DNA from: Nectonema munidae
Lineage: Eukaryota > Nematomorpha > Nectonematoida > Nectonematidae
Assembly: GCA_030549495.1 (NCBI GenBank)
Contig: JAUIRK010000144.1
Coordinates: 372,001 to 436,000 of the forward strand
Length of the DNA: 64,000 nt
Direction of reading: 5' to 3'
Shown: positions 48,086-61,602 of the stretch, in pieces
Layout of the letters: every line of letters starts with the position of its first letter
Numbering within the stretch: the first letter of the stretch is position 1
The notes under the pieces: model-generated
Told to the model about the DNA's origin: nothing
What the model saw: only the letters and a program-made list of their open reading frames with translations
Databases searched by the model: none
Program-made: the position numbers and the translations under genes

Positions 48086-49892
48086 GTTTTGAACACCAAA
48101 TATTCCCTGATTTTTTTAAGCTTTCAAAGGTTTTACCAATTTACAAAAAAGGTCAAAGATCTATTTGTGAAAATTATAGACCCATCAGTATAATAACATC
48201 TCTGTCGAAAATCTTCGAAAGGTTACTTTATGATCAGATATTTTGCTACATATATCAGAATGACATTTTATATAGTTGTCAATTTGCATTTAGACCCAAT
48301 TATTCGTCAACATATCTCCATTCATATTTCTTAAACGAAGTTTCTACTCTACTAGATAGATCTGGTGAAGCTTTAGCTATACTTGTTGATCTATCTAAAG
48401 CTTTTGATTGTGTGTCACATAAAATATTGATAGATAAGTTACAGTACCTTGGATTCTCCTCACAGGCAATGAATCTCTTATTTTCTTACCTAACTTTACG
48501 TGGTCAGCGGGTCGAAGTTGAGGGAGTTTTCTCGAATGAGAGTATTATTTTTAATGGCGTGCTTCAAGGTGGTATACTTGCCCCATTACTGTTTTCCCTG
48601 TTCATAAATGATCTTCTTATGTGTAATGAAAAAACTAAGTTTTTAATGTTTGCAGATGACATCACTGCTATAGTTCCTCTATCAGAACTGAGCCCATCAT
48701 GTTGCTATATTGACCAAGTTATTAATCCAGTTTTAAATTGGTGTAGAGAAAATTTTCTCCAAGTAAATGGTAATAAAACAAAAGCTATGTTTTTTTCAAA
48801 TAAGAAAAAAAGAATTGAATGTAAAAATAAAATTGAAATTGTTGAGGAATATAATCTACTAGGCTTGAGAATAAATCGTTATTTGAATTGGAAAACTCAT
48901 ATAAGTTTTTTGGAAACTAAGCTATGCTCTATAAACGGCATTATGAAAAAGTATAAAAATGAGTTGCATACACATTCGAAGCTGGTAATATATAAAAGTT
49001 TGTTTTTACCGCACTGTTACTACAGTATTATAAATTGGGGATACAGTGACATTACCAAACTGTTTCAACTTCAGAAAAAGTCAATAAGGTTAGTATTTAA
49101 TCAGCCCTCATTAAGTCATACATCTCTCTTTTTCATGCAAAACAATTTATTGAAATTAAAAGATATATACTATATGCAAATATCTAATTTTCCATACAAG
49201 CTCTTTTCGAATACTTTGCCTAAAATATTCAGTCCATGGTTTGCAATCAATTGTGCATCTAAGAATTATTGTCTTAAAAATTCTAGTAGTTTACCAATAA
49301 TAAGGACTAAGCTTGTCTCTACGAAAAATTCCTTAAGACATAGAATAATAAAACACTGGAATAAATTTCTTTTGAAATTCGGAATAAGTCTTTGAGATAT
49401 TTCTAGAATACACTACAAATGTTTTTGTTAAATAAATATGATCAGACCTGTACAAATAAAAAATGTTTTGTTTGTAAACTGCAAATGTAAACTTATCATG
49501 TTTTAATGTTCTTTCGCTCCTCTTTATTATACATATATATATTCAGTTTTATAAATCAAACGCTTTTTTATTATTTTTGATATTATACAATATCCTTGCC
49601 GACCAAAGATGTTCCAACAAGCCTTTTTTTCCTTTTATTCTCAACCGCTTCTTACCAAAAAGATTGCTCATGGAAGTGATTACACAACGGCTGACGCTTT
49701 CAAATCGTCCATGATGTCTCTCCAATCCTTAAGAAAAAAAAAATATATATCATTTTAAACATAAGGCATCTTTTTTTTCTATATCCATAGCAGAAAATGA
49801 TTTGCATGTTCACGTATCATCTAGTTGTATATATATATATATTTTTTTTCCTGTCCATTATTTTATGATATAATAAATTTCTTTTTCTTCTT
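48086..49892 (+). mobile_element. 5'-truncated LINE (CR1/jockey-like) with perfect 15-bp target duplication
   Basis: Bounded by the identical 15-mers cttattaacctacaa at 48,071 and 49,893. The 1,807-bp insert begins inside the reverse transcriptase ORF and ends with about 500 bp of 3' UTR rich in AT and finishing tttttcttctt. Truncation at the 5' end and a 15-bp duplication are the usual result of target-primed reverse transcription. The flawless duplication and open frame point to a recent insertion. Confidence 0.85.
48088..49395 (+). CDS. LINE reverse transcriptase, C-terminal 435 residues, open
   Basis: Partial at its 5' end because the element is truncated there; the frame enters directly from the insertion point. 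Motifs in order are FPDFFKLSKVLPIYKKGQRS; ENYRPISIITSLSKIFERLL; CQFAFRPNYSSTYLH; LVDLSKAFDCVSHKIL (catalytic Asp); GVLQGGILAPLLFSLFINDL; FADDITAI (the FADD active site near 48,651-48,674); LGLRINRYLNWKTHI; and YKSLFLPHCYYSIINWGYS. This order is that of jockey/CR1-type non-LTR retrotransposons. No stop interrupts the 436 codons. The ATG-less start means it is not itself a translated gene. Confidence 0.85.
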   Translation, partial: FEHQIFPDFFKLSKVLPIYKKGQRSICENYRPISIITSLSKIFERLLYDQIFCYIYQNDILYSCQFAFRPNYSSTYLHSYFLNEVSTLLDRSGEALAILVDLSKAFDCVSHKILIDKLQYLGFSSQAMNLLFSYLTLRGQRVEVEGVFSNESIIFNGVLQGGILAPLLFSLFINDLLMCNEKTKFLMFADDITAIVPLSELSPSCCYIDQVINPVLNWCRENFLQVNGNKTKAMFFSNKKKRIECKNKIEIVEEYNLLGLRINRYLNWKTHISFLETKLCSINGIMKKYKNELHTHSKLVIYKSLFLPHCYYSIINWGYSDITKLFQLQKKSIRLVFNQPSLSHTSLFFMQNNLLKLKDIYYMQISNFPYKLFSNTLPKIFSPWFAINCASKNYCLKNSSSLPIIRTKLVSTKNSLRHRIIKHWNKFLLKFGISL

Positions 49893-49907
49893 CTTATTAA
49901 CCTACAA
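49893..49907 (+). repeat. LINE target-site duplication, right copy
   Basis: cttattaacctacaa, identical to 48,071-48,085. Confidence 0.85.
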
Positions 49908-49939
49908 ACTATAAACTATTATATCGGCAGATGAACTAA

Positions 49940-50030
49940 TAGTAGGGGTGTGGGGTATCGATTAAATGGTCTGGGTTCGATTCCTGATCGTGACAGTCCT
50001 TTCAATCTGTCGAGCTATGGAAGATTGCTC
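49940..50030 (+). repeat. tRNA-like SINE fragment
   Basis: aggggtgtggggtatcgatt, then tctgggttcgattcctgatcg with box B gttcgattcc (49,975-49,984). This is the right-hand promoter box of the tRNA-derived family; the tail differs from that of the other copies. Confidence 0.5.
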
Positions 50031-51639
50031 TTTTCTTGATTGCGATAACAACAAGTAAAGGAAATAATGGGTGATTTTCATAAATTTTACGTATTATATA
50101 AGTACTTCGGATATTAAGGTAAAGCAAACGTATTCTTCGGTCATTATTGATATTTATTAAATTCAATGCTAGCGGCTTATAGAGATTTTCGGATCTCAAA
50201 TGATGCTCTTTTATATTATGTACAATAATTTTGTTCTTCTCAGTCGAATTGCAGGAATTTAACTCAGGAAGGTCAACGAATTTTAATAGAGGTATAGGTA
50301 TACTTTTTATGTTTTTTGAATTAGAATTATAGGTATAATAAACTCTTTCCATAAAATATTATTATATATTTAATATATTCGTTTTATTCTCATAAGTTTA
50401 AGAAATTTTATAACTCACAAAAATTAATTTTTTCAAAAAACAAATTATAAATTTTTTTGCATACTCCTTGAAAACTTAATGTTTTATAATGTTATAGACA
50501 ATTTTTTATATTTAAAAATGAATTTTAAACAAATTGTTTCAGTGTAATACTTTTGGTAAATTTGTTTAAAAGCGTAATAAATTAAACTGAGATTCTCTTT
50601 AGGGTTTAATCATTTTTCGATAACTCGAATGATCTATTTTATGACTAGTCTTGAGACTGAAAAGATAAAACAAGGAAATGTAAGCAAATATTTATAGTCT
50701 GATATTGAAAAAGTAACTAAAATTTACTTAACTAAACTAGTTACCCCCAATTAATGATGTTAATTAAGATCACAAGCAAATATGTTTACTTCTTAGTCAG
50801 AAATCTATTGTATTTTTAGTAGGTATAGGTTAAAAATATATAATTTTTTTTTCAGAGTTCTAAAAATATAAAACTCACAAGGTTATAGAAACTCAATCAA
50901 GTCAAAGTAAAATTCACAAGTCTTCCTTATTATGGCTGTTTTCAACTTCAAATTAGCCAAACAAAATTTATTATTGTTCCAGACCTTTTAATGTGTGTCT
51001 CACCCTTATGATTTTTTAAGAAATATAAATTTTATCCGAGGACACTTAACACATCTTAAACACGATTTAATAATTTCTTATTTAAATTTTTACAGTAGAA
51101 CCATAATAAACTTGCACTGAGAAGGAACATTTTACTAATGTAAATTTCAGGTCATGAAGCAAAGTGGAATGTAAATTGTTTAAATATCTTACAAAGAACT
51201 TGACAAATTTATTACTTGAGTTTTTTCCCAAGGACCATAATAAATTTCCTAAGAAATGAATTAATTTAAGTTCTGTTGAAAATTGTATTCTAAAGGAGCA
51301 TTAATAACATTTTTGTATTAATTACACATTTAATATTTTCCAGCAAATATTTAAATTCAAAAATATTTAGCCCAAATGTTTAAAATAAATGTTTCATTTT
51401 TAACAAATATGTTTGAAAAATTGGAAATCAATCAAAGAGAGATAGATCAAAGAGAGTGATACAAGAATATATAATTAAAATGTTCAAAATATTAAAAAGA
51501 CAGGAAACAAATAAATATTTTCCAACAGTAATGAGTGTGCAATTTATATATATTGCATGCATGTACAATTAGACTAAGACTAACATAACATATACAAATC
51601 TAATACAAATAATGATTTTTAATCTCATAAGCAGGGACC
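50031..51639. other. Intergenic, AT-rich, nothing recognised
   Basis: No genes, paired ends or RNA features are supported. Confidence 0.5.
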
Positions 51640-52255
51640 ACATGTGGGAAAAAAGTTGCTGCACCTTCACAACTAGGTTGCATGTGATGCTAATTGCGAC
51701 CAATGACGGAACCGCATAGCCCCAGTTTGTATGGTTAGCTATCGTGGAAGTGCGGAGAGTGCTTTGGGGGTCTAGAATTACTCCAAAAGCATAACCTCCA
51801 ATAGCTGTCGTATGAATGTTATAATGTCTATTAACGTCTGTCCTTGAGGATTAGCTTTAGCGCTGCCCCGTTATGATGTAATCGATGCGCATGGGAGCGA
51901 GAATGAGGGGCGATACTTGGAGTACCCATGCCTATTGATAATCCCCTGAAGCGTATCCTAGCGGAGCAAATATTTGGAGGGTAACTGATGGGTATACGAA
52001 TGCAGGATTTGAGGAACGAGTGTCGTGGTTGGAATGTTAGGAGCATACTCTCTATCGAAGGACAAGTCGTCTAAACGCCGGTTAAGGGATATAACAGCTG
52101 GTGCATAAGCACTTTTCATTGACTGGGCAAACTCGGTTGGCGACATGGTACTAACAGGTTTTACCTGACGTTGGTCCGTTACATCCTGAATCCCCGCTAA
52201 AAATCCTCCAATTGGAGATTCTGGGATGTGATTGACATATCCAACCACACCTCTA
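51640..52255 (-). other. Unidentified coding-like fragment, richer in GC than its surroundings
   Basis: The base composition is visibly higher in GC than in the flanks. A minus-strand reading (within 51,958-52,262) gives a balanced, non-repetitive protein piece with GYVNHIPESPIGGFLAGIQD, STMSPTEFAQSMKSAYAP and LNRRLDDLSFDREYAPNIP. I do not recognise the family. It begins exactly where the hAT fragment on its right ends, so it is probably part of another insert or of a displaced gene. It could be host, viral-like or transposon-derived; the sequence does not decide. Confidence 0.4.
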
Positions 52256-52520
52256 TCTGTACTCTTTCCAGTTTCGATACGGCTTTGATAAAAGATTTTT
52301 TGGTTTCCCATGAGATGTATATGGAAAGGATATGCAAGGTAAGCAAAATAATCCATCTGAATTTTCATAATATGAAATATAAGAAAATCCAGAAAACCAT
52401 TCTTGTTGACAATAACGAGATATAAATCCTTTAGAATGAGGCAAATCTGTATAATGTTTAACGGGAAAAAACACAGTTTGGGTTTTCTATTTTCTAATAA
52501 CCACATTTTTAGGCCATTTG
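52256..52520 (-). pseudogene. hAT-family N-terminal fragment (TTF/ZMYM-type zinc finger)
   Basis: Reading leftward, VFFPVKHYTDLP is followed by QQEWFSGFSYISYYENSDG, LFCLPCISFP and a closing RNWKEYR. This matches the 'R-F---WF--Y-WL-YS---D--FCF-C-LF...NW' pattern that opens ZMYM1-like hAT transposases. It stops abruptly at about 52,255, and the DDE part is absent. Confidence 0.7.
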
Positions 52521-53546
52521 AAGCTTTTCTATTTACAAAGTCTTCAAAATAAAGAACAGCTTGTAGCAGCTAAAGATACAAAAAAACTAATAGCGTAGGA
52601 GTTGAAGACACTGATGGCTTAGCTATTAAAAGTAATAAAGGAATAACATCTCAAAATAGAGATGTTGAAGGCGTAGAAGTTGACGATGTTGATAGTGCGA
52701 AAGATGAAGATACTAACGATGCTATTGACTTAACAGGTGAAGATACATATTCTTTTCTTTTATAATGCTCTTTAATTTATCTCTATAGTTCCTAAACAAT
52801 GTTATATTTTTTAGTAAAAAAAATCCAATAATTAATTTAGTTAGGTATTTTACCAGCTTTCGGATTATATTTTATCTATAAGCTGTGCCATCATCTAACC
52901 AACCAACCAACCTAGTTAGGTATCAAGATACTTAATTAATTAAATATTTTAAATATTATAGAAAAATTATTAAAGAATAGTAATACTTTAAGAAATTTGA
53001 TTGAAATCTGTGTTTATGGGTGTTTGATTACGTCTGCCCATATTTTAGCAATTTCTGCTTTATTATTAAATGTTCACTCTACTTTGGATATTTAACATTA
53101 AATTTTTTTAATATAAAAAGTAATCTTTTTATAATTTTATTTTGATAGATTTTTTTCTTATGTTCACAGGTTTAATTCAAAAATCATTAAGTTATAGCTA
53201 AATTCAAAAGACTTCACACAGCTTATGTGGCAACTCTGAAACAAACTGAAATCAAATATAGCGAAAAGGGTAATCACAATTTGCAATTATGAAGAATGAG
53301 AGAACTTGACAAATGTATAATTATGTTATTTAAAAATATATGTTTTATTTGGTACTATTTTTCTTTTTGAAAACTAAAAATAATGATATTGAAAAAATAA
53401 TATAAAATATATAGAGCTAAAATATACGAACATGAAACGGAAAGAAAAATAAAACAAATATAAAAACATAAAATTAAGTAAAAAATAGCAATAACAGAAA
53501 CTTTTCGTTTAGAACTTAAATTCAATTAACATAAAGGAGAAGAGAT
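52521..53546. other. Intergenic; short acidic coding-like piece
   Basis: The plus strand at about 52,573-52,765 reads as an acidic stretch (GVEDTDGLAIKSN..., VEVDDVDSAKDEDTNDAIDL) that ends soon after a gtgaag donor-like site. No family is recognised. The rest is AT-rich. An AATAAA on the minus strand near 53,343 may serve the carrier gene. Confidence 0.35.
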
Positions 53547-53688
53547 TCAGTCAAAAATGTGAACAACGCGATTTCCAATACCCCAAAAGTAAACGCTTTG
53601 AGCTATCCCAAAAAGCGGTCCAATTACCAAAACACGACAAAAGGCACCTTTGAAAAATGCTGTTAGACCTTCATTTTGTAACGTTTTT
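53547..53688 (-). CDS. Mitochondrial carrier, last exon
   Basis: Acceptor gatttag, first base completing a phase-2 codon, then [46 protein letters not shown] and stop. This is the final matrix helix plus transmembrane helix 6 of an SLC25 carrier; the 'FFKGA-CR-LVI-PLFGIAQ-VYF-GI' pattern is diagnostic for the glutamate/aspartate-glutamate branch. Confidence 0.9.
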
Positions 53689-53818
53689 CTAAATCAAAAC
53701 AAAATTATGAACGTTAAGTGTAATATAAAGGTAAACTTTTCAATAACGTTTTAAAAAGTTAACTATATTCAGTAAGAAAAAATTAACGTAATCTGTTTAT
53801 TAAAATATACTTAAACAC

Positions 53819-54086
53819 CAGTGGCGGATCCAGAAATTTCTTTGAGGGGGGAGGGGGCGAAATCTATTTAAATTTTTTGCAATTTTGCTAAAAGTCTTCC
53901 GAGAATACGACAGGTGCATTATGTCTTTTAGAATCACAAATTACCTATGTTTTCATATTTTTAACATTATTTTGCCATGAATAAATTGCAAAAATTTATT
54001 TTTTCATTAGCATGGATAATTTTTGAACCGATTTTTTATAGGGGGGGTCCTAGGCCCATGAGCCCTCCCCCTTGGATCCACCACTG
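53819..54086. mobile_element. hAT-type MITE in the carrier intron
   Basis: 268 bp with ends CAGTGGCGGATCCAG and TTGGATCCACCACTG. The flanking 8-mers ttaaacac (53811-53818) and ttatacac (54087-54094) match at 7 of 8 positions. It has no coding capacity. Confidence 0.85.
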
Positions 54087-54702
54087 TTATACACAGTACC
54101 AGTTAGTAAGAGGGAAATAGTTGAAGGGACAAATCGGCCATTATTGATAATGTTTACCCAGAGATTATGTCTAAAATTAAAGAAACAAATGCAGCTTATG
54201 ACAACTCAAATCGTTGTGATTATGAGCTCCTATATCTATATGTCTCTTTCTGGTGTCAGTTGTTTCGATTAAATCGGTACCAGGATGGGCTTGTTTTTGT
54301 TTAATCCACATCGCAACTTTTTTTATTATTAGCGAAATTTTTGAGCTTTATAGATAGCTCTAATTTGAGCTGTATAGATTTCACAAATATGAGGCTTTTT
54401 CCTTTCTCTTTTTTCAATGATTGCATATCACACTCGTTAGTTGGTGATTGATTGTTTGCTTTTGAATGTTCAAAACTGCCTTATGTTGAAATTAAAAAAA
54501 TATTTTCATTGAATTTGACATGCAAATAGTTGTCATCCATTGTTTCGCTTTTTTTATCATGAAAAATATGCCAAATATTCGTACTCGCAAAGGTTAGCCG
54601 TCTTATTTTTTTTTATGATATATTATCTTTATTATTGAAAATTTTTTTAATATAAATGCACACAGACACATGGTCATTTTACAAAAAACTAATGAAAAAT
54701 AC

Positions 54703-54808
54703 CATCAAAAGGATTGACACTGAAAGAAGCAACGGTGCCTGCTATCCAACCTGAAAGCAACGCAGAAACGTAGTCTGAAGAGTGCAAAGCCTTGAAGGAT
54801 GCTGAGCC
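54703..54808 (-). CDS. Mitochondrial carrier exon: transmembrane helix 5
   Basis: Acceptor aacttcag, phase 0 start, GSASFKALHSSDYVSALLSG, then WIAGTVASFSVNPFD, and donor g|gtattt (phase 1). It contains the start of the third carrier repeat, whose signature is P-x-D (here NPFD). The following K/R-rich half of the signature should be in the next exon, which was not found. Confidence 0.85.
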
Positions 54809-54865
54809 CTGAAGTTTTCAAAGAGATGTTTTAGTTTACGCTTGACAAAAAGTAAAGCATCTTAC

Positions 54866-54955
54866 CATATGTTCCTTCAAATGCGAAAAAGGGGGAAATA
54901 GATGGCAGAAAAGGTCACATCTCGAATCGCTGTTGCTTTGAAACCACGGTACAAA
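54866..54955 (-). CDS. Mitochondrial carrier exon: end of second repeat, with 1-base shift
   Basis: Acceptor ttttag, donor gtaagat. It encodes LYRGFKATAIRDVTFSAIYFPLF, helix 4 of the carrier. After the C5T5 run the literal frame meets a stop (cgc att tga). One additional base in the run would give SHLKEH and an exit in phase 0, which is exactly what the next exon needs. Either a base was lost from the homopolymer in the assembly or the gene is disabled. Confidence 0.8.
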
Positions 54956-56599
54956 CTAAAAACACCGTTAATCCTAAAAAAAAAGATAAAATTTACAAAC
55001 AGCTCATTTACTGATTCATATGATTTTATTGTGCATATGAAGTTAACAATTTATCAAAATTTTCTACTTTCGTTTAAAAAAATCTATACAAAAAATTATC
55101 ATGACTTCAAACACTTAGATATCATTACATATAGAGAGATAAAAAAATATATTTTGATTTTTAGACAAATTTTTTGTTATAGAGTCGATTACTCTAAAAA
55201 GTCGGAGGAAAAATATCACGCTCCGACACCAAATCCTTAAATAAATTCGCCTCCAACTCCACAAAACCAGATCAAACACCAATATATATACAATATTGAA
55301 TCATTATTATTATTAAACAAACTAAGTCATAAAAATTGGAAAAATAAATTTTAGAGTGAGATTTCTGTTACAAGTAGCAAATTCACAATAAAATAACGTT
55401 AGTTGCATGTGATACGCCGTGATGCCCGTTATCCCTGATCAGGGGCGGTCAAGCGTTCTATAATCCGATATGGAATTGATGACTTTGTTAAAAATCAGTA
55501 AGTTTTTTTTGAGATCTTTGTTAGGAGGAACACTAAGGCTAAGAAGAATGCAGTTTAACATTTTATAATGATAATAAATTTTTCTTTATCTACAATAATT
55601 TTATATTTAAAATTGCGTTAAACGGTTAACAAACTAAGTGGACTTTAGAGACAATAAAAATGGTCGGCCTTTTTAAACGCCTTTTAATACAAATTATTCG
55701 ATTATTCTGATGGTTAACCGCTTGAAAAGGAATAAATAAATTTTGGCGCATCATCATCATCATCAGAAAAGACAATATTTGGCGCATATCCCATAAAAAG
55801 TTGATCACTCCTGCAATATACCTTTCAGTCAAACTTTATGAGATAGGGTTGATGACACTTATTATGAATCGGGAAATTCTCTAATTATTGTTAGCAAGTT
55901 TTGACAAAGATTTTCTTTTTTTAACAATTTCTTGATATTTGGCAATAAAATTCCATCATCTTCATCATTAATTTCTTCACTGCTGGAAGATTTTAATGAA
56001 AATATTTTGCTGCTTGCAACCAATTTGTCAATTTCGTTACAATTGGAACTGAAGTGTTGCCGATAGGTTTGAAAAGAAAACGACTTTTTCTATTACTAAT
56101 TTTGAATGATTTAATGCCGATAATCTACAATTTTGCAGGATAACTTAACTTTTAAGGTAAACATGTGTAAAAGATGTGAAAAACATGCAATGATAAAAAA
56201 GTTTGCGAAAAAAATTCCATAACTTCTGCAGCGAATATATCGTATGTAACCGCGTTTGTCAACAAAAAAAAATTATCTTACAAAAAACTTCTTCATGTTT
56301 AACCTTAGTCAGGCAAACTTTACAGTAAAACCTTTTATTAGATGAAAAAAAGCCCAACTATTGTGGAAGTGTTGATATAAAGAAGAAATCTTGTATGTAT
56401 CGCTTATAACAATTTTAGGCACATTGAATCAAAAAGTGTTAAATATAAAAATGGACTTTATTGACCTAAACTCGAAAAATTGACTTTGATTGACTTAAAA
56501 ATTTGAAATTAGTTCAAAAAATTTTTAGACTAAAAAGTAAAGATCTTCTTCAAAGAATTTTTGCTAAAGGGAAATAAATCTTTATTTCCTCGTATATAA
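54956..56599. other. AT-rich stretch, no gene recognised
   Basis: The 5' carrier exons were looked for here without success. A degenerate TTAA-type MITE relative (ggttaacaaac ... gattattctgatggttaacc) lies at about 55,618-55,735. Confidence 0.4.
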
Positions 56600-57050
56600 T
56601 AGTAGCTCGTTTATCCGATACATTACTGACTATAACTGATTTTCTAATGTTTTCCCCTGTTATTCAAAAAAGCGGCAGTGCTTCAAATCGAACTAATTTC
56701 TTTTACATGGGTTTTAGAGTTTGTTACTTCGACAGACAAAATATTAAAATTATTATATTTTTCGTAATACATTTTTAAGACTGACCGTGCGATGATACTT
56801 ACACACATGTTTGTCGATGAATGTTATTTTATACCTAAAGATGACACCAGTTTCTTTACTTTTCCCATCTCTTTGGTGTAGGATAGAAGTTGGAGTAATC
56901 ATTTGTCAAAGATTTTTTTTCACATATATAAACATTATATATACGCCATTTAACAAATAATACTTTAGTTTGAGGTATTGATCTTTTATAAATTTCATAC
57001 ACTAATAGAATTTCAAATTAAGAGTGTCGGATAAACGAGGTATGACTGAC
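56600..57050. mobile_element. Tigger-type MITE
   Basis: The left end tagtagctcgtttatccgat and the right end gtcggataaacgaggtatgactg are inverted around a shared ctcgtttatccga(t/c)ac core. These are typical Tigger/pogo termini. The interior has no coding capacity. The left terminus is partly eroded. Confidence 0.6.
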
Positions 57051-57369
57051 AGTAATACTATTGAAAGTGATTATTATTATTATTATTATTAGAAATCCAT
57101 TTGCAGCAGACTTGTCCAAAAGACAAGTGGCAATATTTACAAGAGATTTTTTTAATGACTTTGATATTTGATTTCAAAATTTTTATATAAATTGCACAAT
57201 GAGATTGTAAAAAAAATTAAAAATCACCAACCATGAAAAAAATACCCAAAATCTTTAATTTGAATTTTTCATTCCATTAAAAATTTTCCTAAAAATATTG
57301 TTCTAAAAGATTACATATTTTAAAAATTGGATTTATCACCCATTAATTTTTTTGAATTGAAACAAATCG

Positions 57370-58658
57370 TTAATATGAAACGATGTTCAAGTTGAAAGTT
57401 ATGATAAGAAAATTTGGTAATGTTGCACTATCCGTGCATTGATGAAAAGCAATTTTAATTGGAAAGAAGTTGTCCAATGATATAATGCTTTCATATGTCA
57501 ATCTTTTTGACTTGTTATCGAACCATTGACATATATTTATACAATCATTATTTAAAATATTGTAATAGCCCCTACCTTTTGTTCTAAGCTGTTTCATCGT
57601 TAAAAGAGGATATTTTTTTGTTCTATTACTTCTAATAGTACCAGTTATTTTTCTTCCCAAGTTTTTCATCTGATTGACAACATCATACGAAGTAAAGTAA
57701 TTATCGCAAATAAAGTGATAGCTATTAGGAGAAAAGTGTACTAATTTTTTGCTGAAATCTAATAGAACCTGGCCTCCTAATCCAAAAGACTTTTTTTCAT
57801 TGTTTTTTGTTCGCCCTTGATAAATGTCAAATTGCACGCAGTACCCTGGTGAAATGCAATGAGACCACTGTCGATAGCCAAAACGTATGGGCTTACCTTT
57901 TAGAAATTGTTTAGTGGGATGACCACCAAAATAACGTATCATAGTCTCATCTATACTGTGATATTCTCTACACGGAGCAAACTTCATAAAATTAATATTT
58001 AAAATATCTATTAATGGTCGAATTTTAGAAAACCGATCATCTTCACATAAATTTTCATTGTTGCATACATGAAAAAAATGTTTTATCTCTTCAAATCGCT
58101 TTCTCCTCATAGATCCCAAAACTAAATTATTTTGACAATCCTGTTTTTTATCCCAGTATAATCGAGAACGAGGTAGTTTTACATAACCTGACAAAATAAT
58201 AATTCCTATGAAACAGAGTACTTCCTCTCTAGTAAGACACAAGTTATAATTATTTTGTGAAGCGTATAAATTAGAGTACTCAGCTATCGTATCTATTATA
58301 TTTACATTTAAAAAAATAGAAAATACGTCAAAAACACTCAAGAGACGATCGTAGTAAAATGGACCAAATTCTGGCAGAAAAGAAGTTGATAAAGAGTTTT
58401 CCTGATTGGTGAACTCCATTTTACATTTCTATTTTGTCTATCATGTCTATTTTTTTTAATTTGAACATCATTTTCACTCTCAGAATCACTTCTTGAACCT
58501 AAAGTACAGAAAGCAGATAAGTGAGATGCTCCTAAAGTGTTTATATCATATGATTCTTCATCACAAGAATCTTCTTCAGAAATGACTGAACATGAGTTAA
58601 GTGGAGGCTCAATATATACTTCTTCTGCATTTAAGTTCGAATCTTCAATCATTTCCAA
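57370..58658 (-). pseudogene. piggyBac transposase, frameshifted and 3'-truncated (lineage B)
   Basis: The first reading, from the ATG at 58,658, gives the acidic N-terminus (AEEVYIEPPLNS, EEDSCDEES, LGASHLSAF) of PGBD2/3-type proteins. A frame change near 58,400 is needed to reach the DDE domain: GPFYYDRLLSVF, LCFIGIIILSGYVKLPRSRL, HSIDETMIRYFGGHPTKQFL with the first Asp, GKPIRFGYRQW, and FICDNYFTSYDV with the second Asp. The frame ends soon after ISLDNFFPIKI, so the third catalytic region and the Cys-rich tail are absent. Its order and N-terminus match the intact copy at 61,603, but the protein is clearly diverged. Confidence 0.85.
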
Positions 58659-58829
58659 TATATCTGAGATTTTAAAACTCTAAAATATTACTCATTTAAA
58701 AAACAATCTCCAACAAAGTTACCCCACTTTTCAAACATTAATACTTCAGCAAAATTAAGTTTTTTTAAATTAAAATATCTAAACTTCAGAAAAAATATTT
58801 AAATATTTCAGTGTACTTTTTGTTAGACC

Positions 58830-59023
58830 CAGAGGTGTAGCTAGCAAATATGCCACCCGGAGAAATCGGAAAATTTGTTGTTTATAACAAAATATCAAAA
58901 CCTACTAAAAATTTAAGTCCATGCGATAAGGGTTAAGCGATGACAAATATAGGGCAAATTATAGTAACTTTACGAAAAAAAATGCAGCCCCACAAAATGT
59001 TCACCCGAAGTGGACCGCCCCTG
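58830..59023. mobile_element. Possible hAT MITE
   Basis: The ends CAGAGGTGTAGC and (inverted) CAGGGGCGGTCC are similar to each other and to the MITE at 53,819. The flanking 8-mers do not match, so this is tentative. Confidence 0.35.
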
Positions 59024-61546
<2,523 letters not shown>

Positions 61547-61602
61547 GTCCGTGTGTAGTAAGGTTATAACGAGAGTTTTTATACTAATAAATGTTTCAGA
61601 AT

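Larger units (their letters stand above)
53547..54955 (-). other. Host gene: mitochondrial carrier (glutamate carrier-like), 3' part
   Basis: Three exons of an SLC25 family member are recognised (54866-54955, 54703-54808 and 53547-53688). SLC25 proteins move metabolites across the inner mitochondrial membrane. The LYRG, RDVTFSAIYFPLF, ALLSGWIAGTVA, FSVNPFD and [20 protein letters not shown] blocks are closest to the glutamate carriers SLC25A22/A18, with the aspartate-glutamate carriers next. Two parts are missing: the exon after VNPFD (expected phase 1 to 2, with the last K-T-R motif) and the 5' exons, which should lie right of 54,955. A one-base discrepancy in a C5T5 run affects the first of the three exons. 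Confidence 0.75.

Noticed and set aside
48412-49395. Host gene starting at 48,412
   Set aside because: The reading frame is open from 48,088, carries reverse transcriptase motifs upstream of 48,412, and is bounded by a target-site duplication, so it is a truncated LINE.
54240-54360. Minus-strand open stretch as the missing carrier exon
   Set aside because: It lacks the K-T-R signature and the required phase, so it could not be supported.
54902-55240. Plus-strand open frame of about 112 codons
   Set aside because: Its start overlaps the antisense of a mitochondrial carrier exon, and the remainder is AT-rich with no domain.
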